Assembly: GCA_026418015.1 (NCBI GenBank)
Contig: JAOACE010000027.1
Span: forward strand, 22,330-86,329
Reading direction: 5' to 3'
Length of the DNA stretch: 64,000 nucleotides
DNA from: Leptospiraceae bacterium
GTDB taxonomy: Bacteria > Spirochaetota > Leptospiria > Leptospirales > Leptonemataceae
Shown here piece after piece: positions 61,926 to 64,000 of this stretch. The notes under the pieces were generated by a model. It was given only the letters and a program-made list of their open reading frames with translations, made no database searches and was not told where the DNA came from. The stretch's first letter is position 1. Each line of letters begins with the position of its first letter. A program made the position numbers and the translations under genes.

Positions 61926-63034
61926 TGGAATAAGATTTCTTTTTTTCTTAGATCGCCATCTTCTAATTCTAGTAGTTGAACATTGTTAATAGTCCAAACC
62001 ACCGTAGAGACAAGATATCGATAAGGTTTTTCGTTAGATTGTCGTATTTTTTTATAAATTTTTCTAACACCTGGTAGCCAGATCGAAGAATGTATACCAG
62101 ACATAGTCAAAATGCCTTCGTCTTGTATCCATTCATCTTGATTAAAAATTTTTTCGAGGATGTTTAATTCTTCTGCTTCTTGTTCTGTTTTTTCGTTGTG
62201 AGGTTGAATTTTTCCTAAAAAAATCGAGTTGGTAGATTTTGCCATAAATGCTTGAATTAAACCTTCGGGAGCACCATAAGTACCTAAAAGCAAATTATAA
62301 CGTCCCTCTTTTCGAATGATGATTTCTGCGGAAGCGGAAATACTTCCCGATTCTATCAAAGCTATACCTGCACCAGCGTTGCGCACCTTTTCGATGATTT
62401 CTTGGTGTCTTGGTCGATCTTGAATGACAACAGTTAAGTCAGAAATATCTAAATCCAAAGCAATAGAAACCAGTTTTAAAATATCTTCTGGTTCTGCTTC
62501 TAATAAAGATTTTTCGACAATGATGTTTTTTTGATCGTCCAATTTAAGATATTGATCGATTAATTCTTTTTCTTCGTTGGATAATGGTTTATTTTGTTGA
62601 ACCTCTGGTTTAGCTAATTCTTTTACTTCTTTGGGGAGAAGTAATTGCTTCATGTATGTTCCCGGTACTGGTTGAATGGTTCCTTTTTTAGCAATCAGCA
62701 TAACGGACATAGAATCTGGTAAACCCTTAGAGAAATTGGTGGTACATTCTAATGGGTCTACTACAACATCTAATTCAATATCGTCTTTTAGCCTGATTCC
62801 ATATTTTTTTTTGTGATCTAATATTGCGGAATTATCTTTTTCTCCTTCCCCGATAAGTACTCGGATTTTATAAGGAAGATCGTCTAATAGTTTTTCCATT
62901 ACTTCTACCGCTATTTTATCTGCATCGTATTTTTTTGCTTTTCCCGACAGTTTATAAACCTCTCTGGCAACAGTATCGGTAATTTTAATAAAATCTTGGG
63001 CTATTTCGTGCAAATGTATAATGGTTTTTTCCAT
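61922..63034 (-). CDS. glpX: GlpX-like fructose-1,6-bisphosphatase, divergent
   Basis: A 370-residue protein of the class II FBPase (GlpX) fold. Seen blocks are VLIGEGEKDNSAIL (about residues 59-72), VVDPLECTTNFSKG in place of the common DPxEGT/DPxDGT, PVPGTYMKQLLLPKE, LTVVIQDRPRHQ and LLGTYGAPEGLI. The change of Gly to Cys in DPLECT affects a motif next to the substrate and metal site, and the C-terminal region differs from typical GlpX. Gluconeogenic or SBPase-like activity is possible. I took the ATG at 63032-63034; a TTG 12 bases upstream is less likely. Confidence 0.8.
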   Translation of the reverse strand: MEKTIIHLHEIAQDFIKITDTVAREVYKLSGKAKKYDADKIAVEVMEKLLDDLPYKIRVLIGEGEKDNSAILDHKKKYGIRLKDDIELDVVVDPLECTTNFSKGLPDSMSVMLIAKKGTIQPVPGTYMKQLLLPKEVKELAKPEVQQNKPLSNEEKELIDQYLKLDDQKNIIVEKSLLEAEPEDILKLVSIALDLDISDLTVVIQDRPRHQEIIEKVRNAGAGIALIESGSISASAEIIIRKEGRYNLLLGTYGAPEGLIQAFMAKSTNSIFLGKIQPHNEKTEQEAEELNILEKIFNQDEWIQDEGILTMSGIHSSIWLPGVRKIYKKIRQSNEKPYRYLVSTVVWTINNVQLLELEDGDLRKKEILFQ

Positions 63035-63314
63035 AAGTAAATACAATTTTAAATGATCATTTTACTGGGTCAATCAACATATTAGAATGAAAAAGCTTGA
63101 TATTTAAAATGCTTTAATTTATTGCGGTAAAATATTAAAATAAATTTATTAAATAATATTATAAATAAATATATTTTTATAGAACTTTTGAATGATTTTA
63201 ATTTAGTACTTATATATATTGAATTTAAAAAAAATTTTCGCAATTTAAAAAAAAGTGTGCAAAAACTTTTAGAGGTTTTTGTCTATTTTAAAAAACAAAA
63301 CATGGAGGAAAAAG

Positions 63315-63764
63315 ATGCATGAAACAAAATTATTAAAGCTTTTGGGTATATCCCTGATAGTTGGGATATTGGGTTTAACAGGGTTTTGTAAAAAATCCAA
63401 TGATAACAACGATTTAGCATTAGGAGCAGGATTAGTGGTAGCACAACAGCAAGCCGAACAAGCAGCATACGAAGCAGCAAACAATACCGAAAACCCACAA
63501 TGGTTCTGGGCATGGGTGAAGAAAAATTCTAGTAATAACTATAGTGCAATGTTAACGCCATTAGTGGCACAAGATTGTAATGTAAATTATTGGGGTTACT
63601 CTACCAATGTAATTAAACAAAGACTTCTAGATACAATCGATGGCGATACAGATTTAAGTACAAATTGTCCCAATACCAAAACTTATATATCTGGTTTGGA
63701 TTTTTCTTCAATACAAGAAAAATTTATCTATGTAAATGGAAGTAGCTTACTAGACAGAAGTTAA
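63315..63764 (+). CDS. Lipoprotein gene, 5' part of a probable frameshifted reading frame
   Basis: A protein of 149 residues from the ATG at 63315, with GGAGG upstream. The signal LLGISLIVGILGLTGFC has Cys as lipobox (about residue 24), followed by KKSNDNNDLALGAGLVV and a Cys/Asn-rich region. The frame stops at 63762-63764 (TAA). From 63754 another frame then stays open for 82 codons to the window end, with the same Cys/Ser/Thr style (SCQTAVQNK, FCQLSAS, TCPSGKTK). The two probably form one protein split by a single-base shift near 63754-63761. A sequencing error, a real mutation or unlinked genes are all possible. Confidence 0.65.
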   Translation: MHETKLLKLLGISLIVGILGLTGFCKKSNDNNDLALGAGLVVAQQQAEQAAYEAANNTENPQWFWAWVKKNSSNNYSAMLTPLVAQDCNVNYWGYSTNVIKQRLLDTIDGDTDLSTNCPNTKTYISGLDFSSIQEKFIYVNGSSLLDRS

Positions 63765-64000
63765 TTTAAACACAACGACTTATACAGTTGTATCTCCTAT
63801 TACATTTAAACTCGTTAATCTTTTAATGAGTATAGGTTTTTATGCCAATAATCAAACAGAAACTAGTTGCCAAACTGCTGTTCAAAATAAAATCAATAAT
63901 ATACCAGATTTTAACACTTTTTGTCAATTATCTGCTAGTCCTAGTTCAACTTGTCCTAGTGGAAAAACAAAAGTGGTATATGCTGGGTGTGCCTACGGCG
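63754..64000 (+). pseudogene. Out-of-frame continuation of the edge lipoprotein, truncated by the window
   Basis: This frame reads T-E-V-N-L-N-T-T-T-Y-T-V-V-S-P and continues to the last base without a stop. There is no start codon or SD before its first open codon; a TAG at 63751-63753 blocks it upstream. The residues are rich in Cys, Thr, Ser and Asn like the preceding 63315-63764 protein. I therefore read it as its continuation after a one-base shift, not a separate gene. Confidence 0.55.

Noticed and set aside
63765..63771. TTTAAAC, a classic -1 frameshift heptamer
   Set aside because: It lies after the stop codon of the first frame and would drive -1 slippage, while the frames here need +1. 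So programmed frameshifting is not supported.
1..64000. tRNA, rRNA, CRISPR, transposase or attachment site
   Set aside because: No cloverleaf-sized GC-richer segment, direct-repeat array, IS-type gene or terminal repeat was recognised.

Overview
The window looks like chromosomal DNA from an AT-rich member of the Spirochaetota, most likely in or near the Leptospirales. The clearest marker is a flagellin (26840-27685) whose N-terminus and RASQAEFN-type core are those of Leptospira FlaB. A FliN is next to it. LPS genes (lpxI, lpxB, kdsB, lptE) indicate a diderm cell envelope, and there is a LruC-domain lipoprotein, a family first described in Leptospira. Base composition appears clearly more AT-rich than cultured Leptospira, so this may be an unnamed lineage; that is inference. 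There is no sign of prophage, insertion sequence, CRISPR, rRNA or tRNA. Genes are packed closely, with many ATGA-type overlaps and several tail-to-tail overlaps.

Left part (1-18.7 kb): an edge-cut membrane protein; cobalamin nucleotide-loop genes cobU-cbiB behind a DUF3187 outer-membrane protein; lpxI-lpxB-argF on the plus strand ending at a hairpin terminator; the LruC lipoprotein; a seven-gene minus-strand operon (14487 to 8151) of a Gld-type ABC exporter (ATPase, permease, GldG-like, DUF4340-like), LptE, PyrC and a phosphoribosyltransferase; then a plus-strand run of a TPR protein, a Sul-like folP, kdsB and a helical protein.

Middle (18.7-43.5 kb): ferredoxin, ZnT9-like CDF transporter, HtpX, two endonuclease/exonuclease/phosphatase proteins, a VWA protein, a UbiB-type kinase, fliN and flaB (with a leader that looks CsrA-controlled), a rhodanese, a UPF0598 protein, GT2 and GtrA, two acyl-CoA synthetases, an adenosine-deaminase-like enzyme, a tandem ribbon-helix-helix-like protein, a Pat-type acetyltransferase fusion, a helical secreted protein, a class II photolyase and a CrtI-like oxidoreductase.

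Right part (43.5-64 kb): lysA; a nitrogen-control group (amtB-glnB and glnA), with near-identical sigma-54 promoter elements before amtB and glnA; a solitary Dam methylase; miaB; and a long minus-strand run (63034 to 52688) of a GlpX-like phosphatase, a flippase, a class A PBP, a NUDIX enzyme, a SNF2/RapA helicase, a CaiB-type CoA transferase and a NRDE/TANGO2 protein. A lipoprotein gene at the right edge appears frameshifted.

The observations most worth following are the Sul-like chromosomal folP, the CsrA-like flaB leader, the paired sigma-54 promoters, and a P-II protein that lacks the uridylylated tyrosine. I did not find a wholly new multi-gene system.
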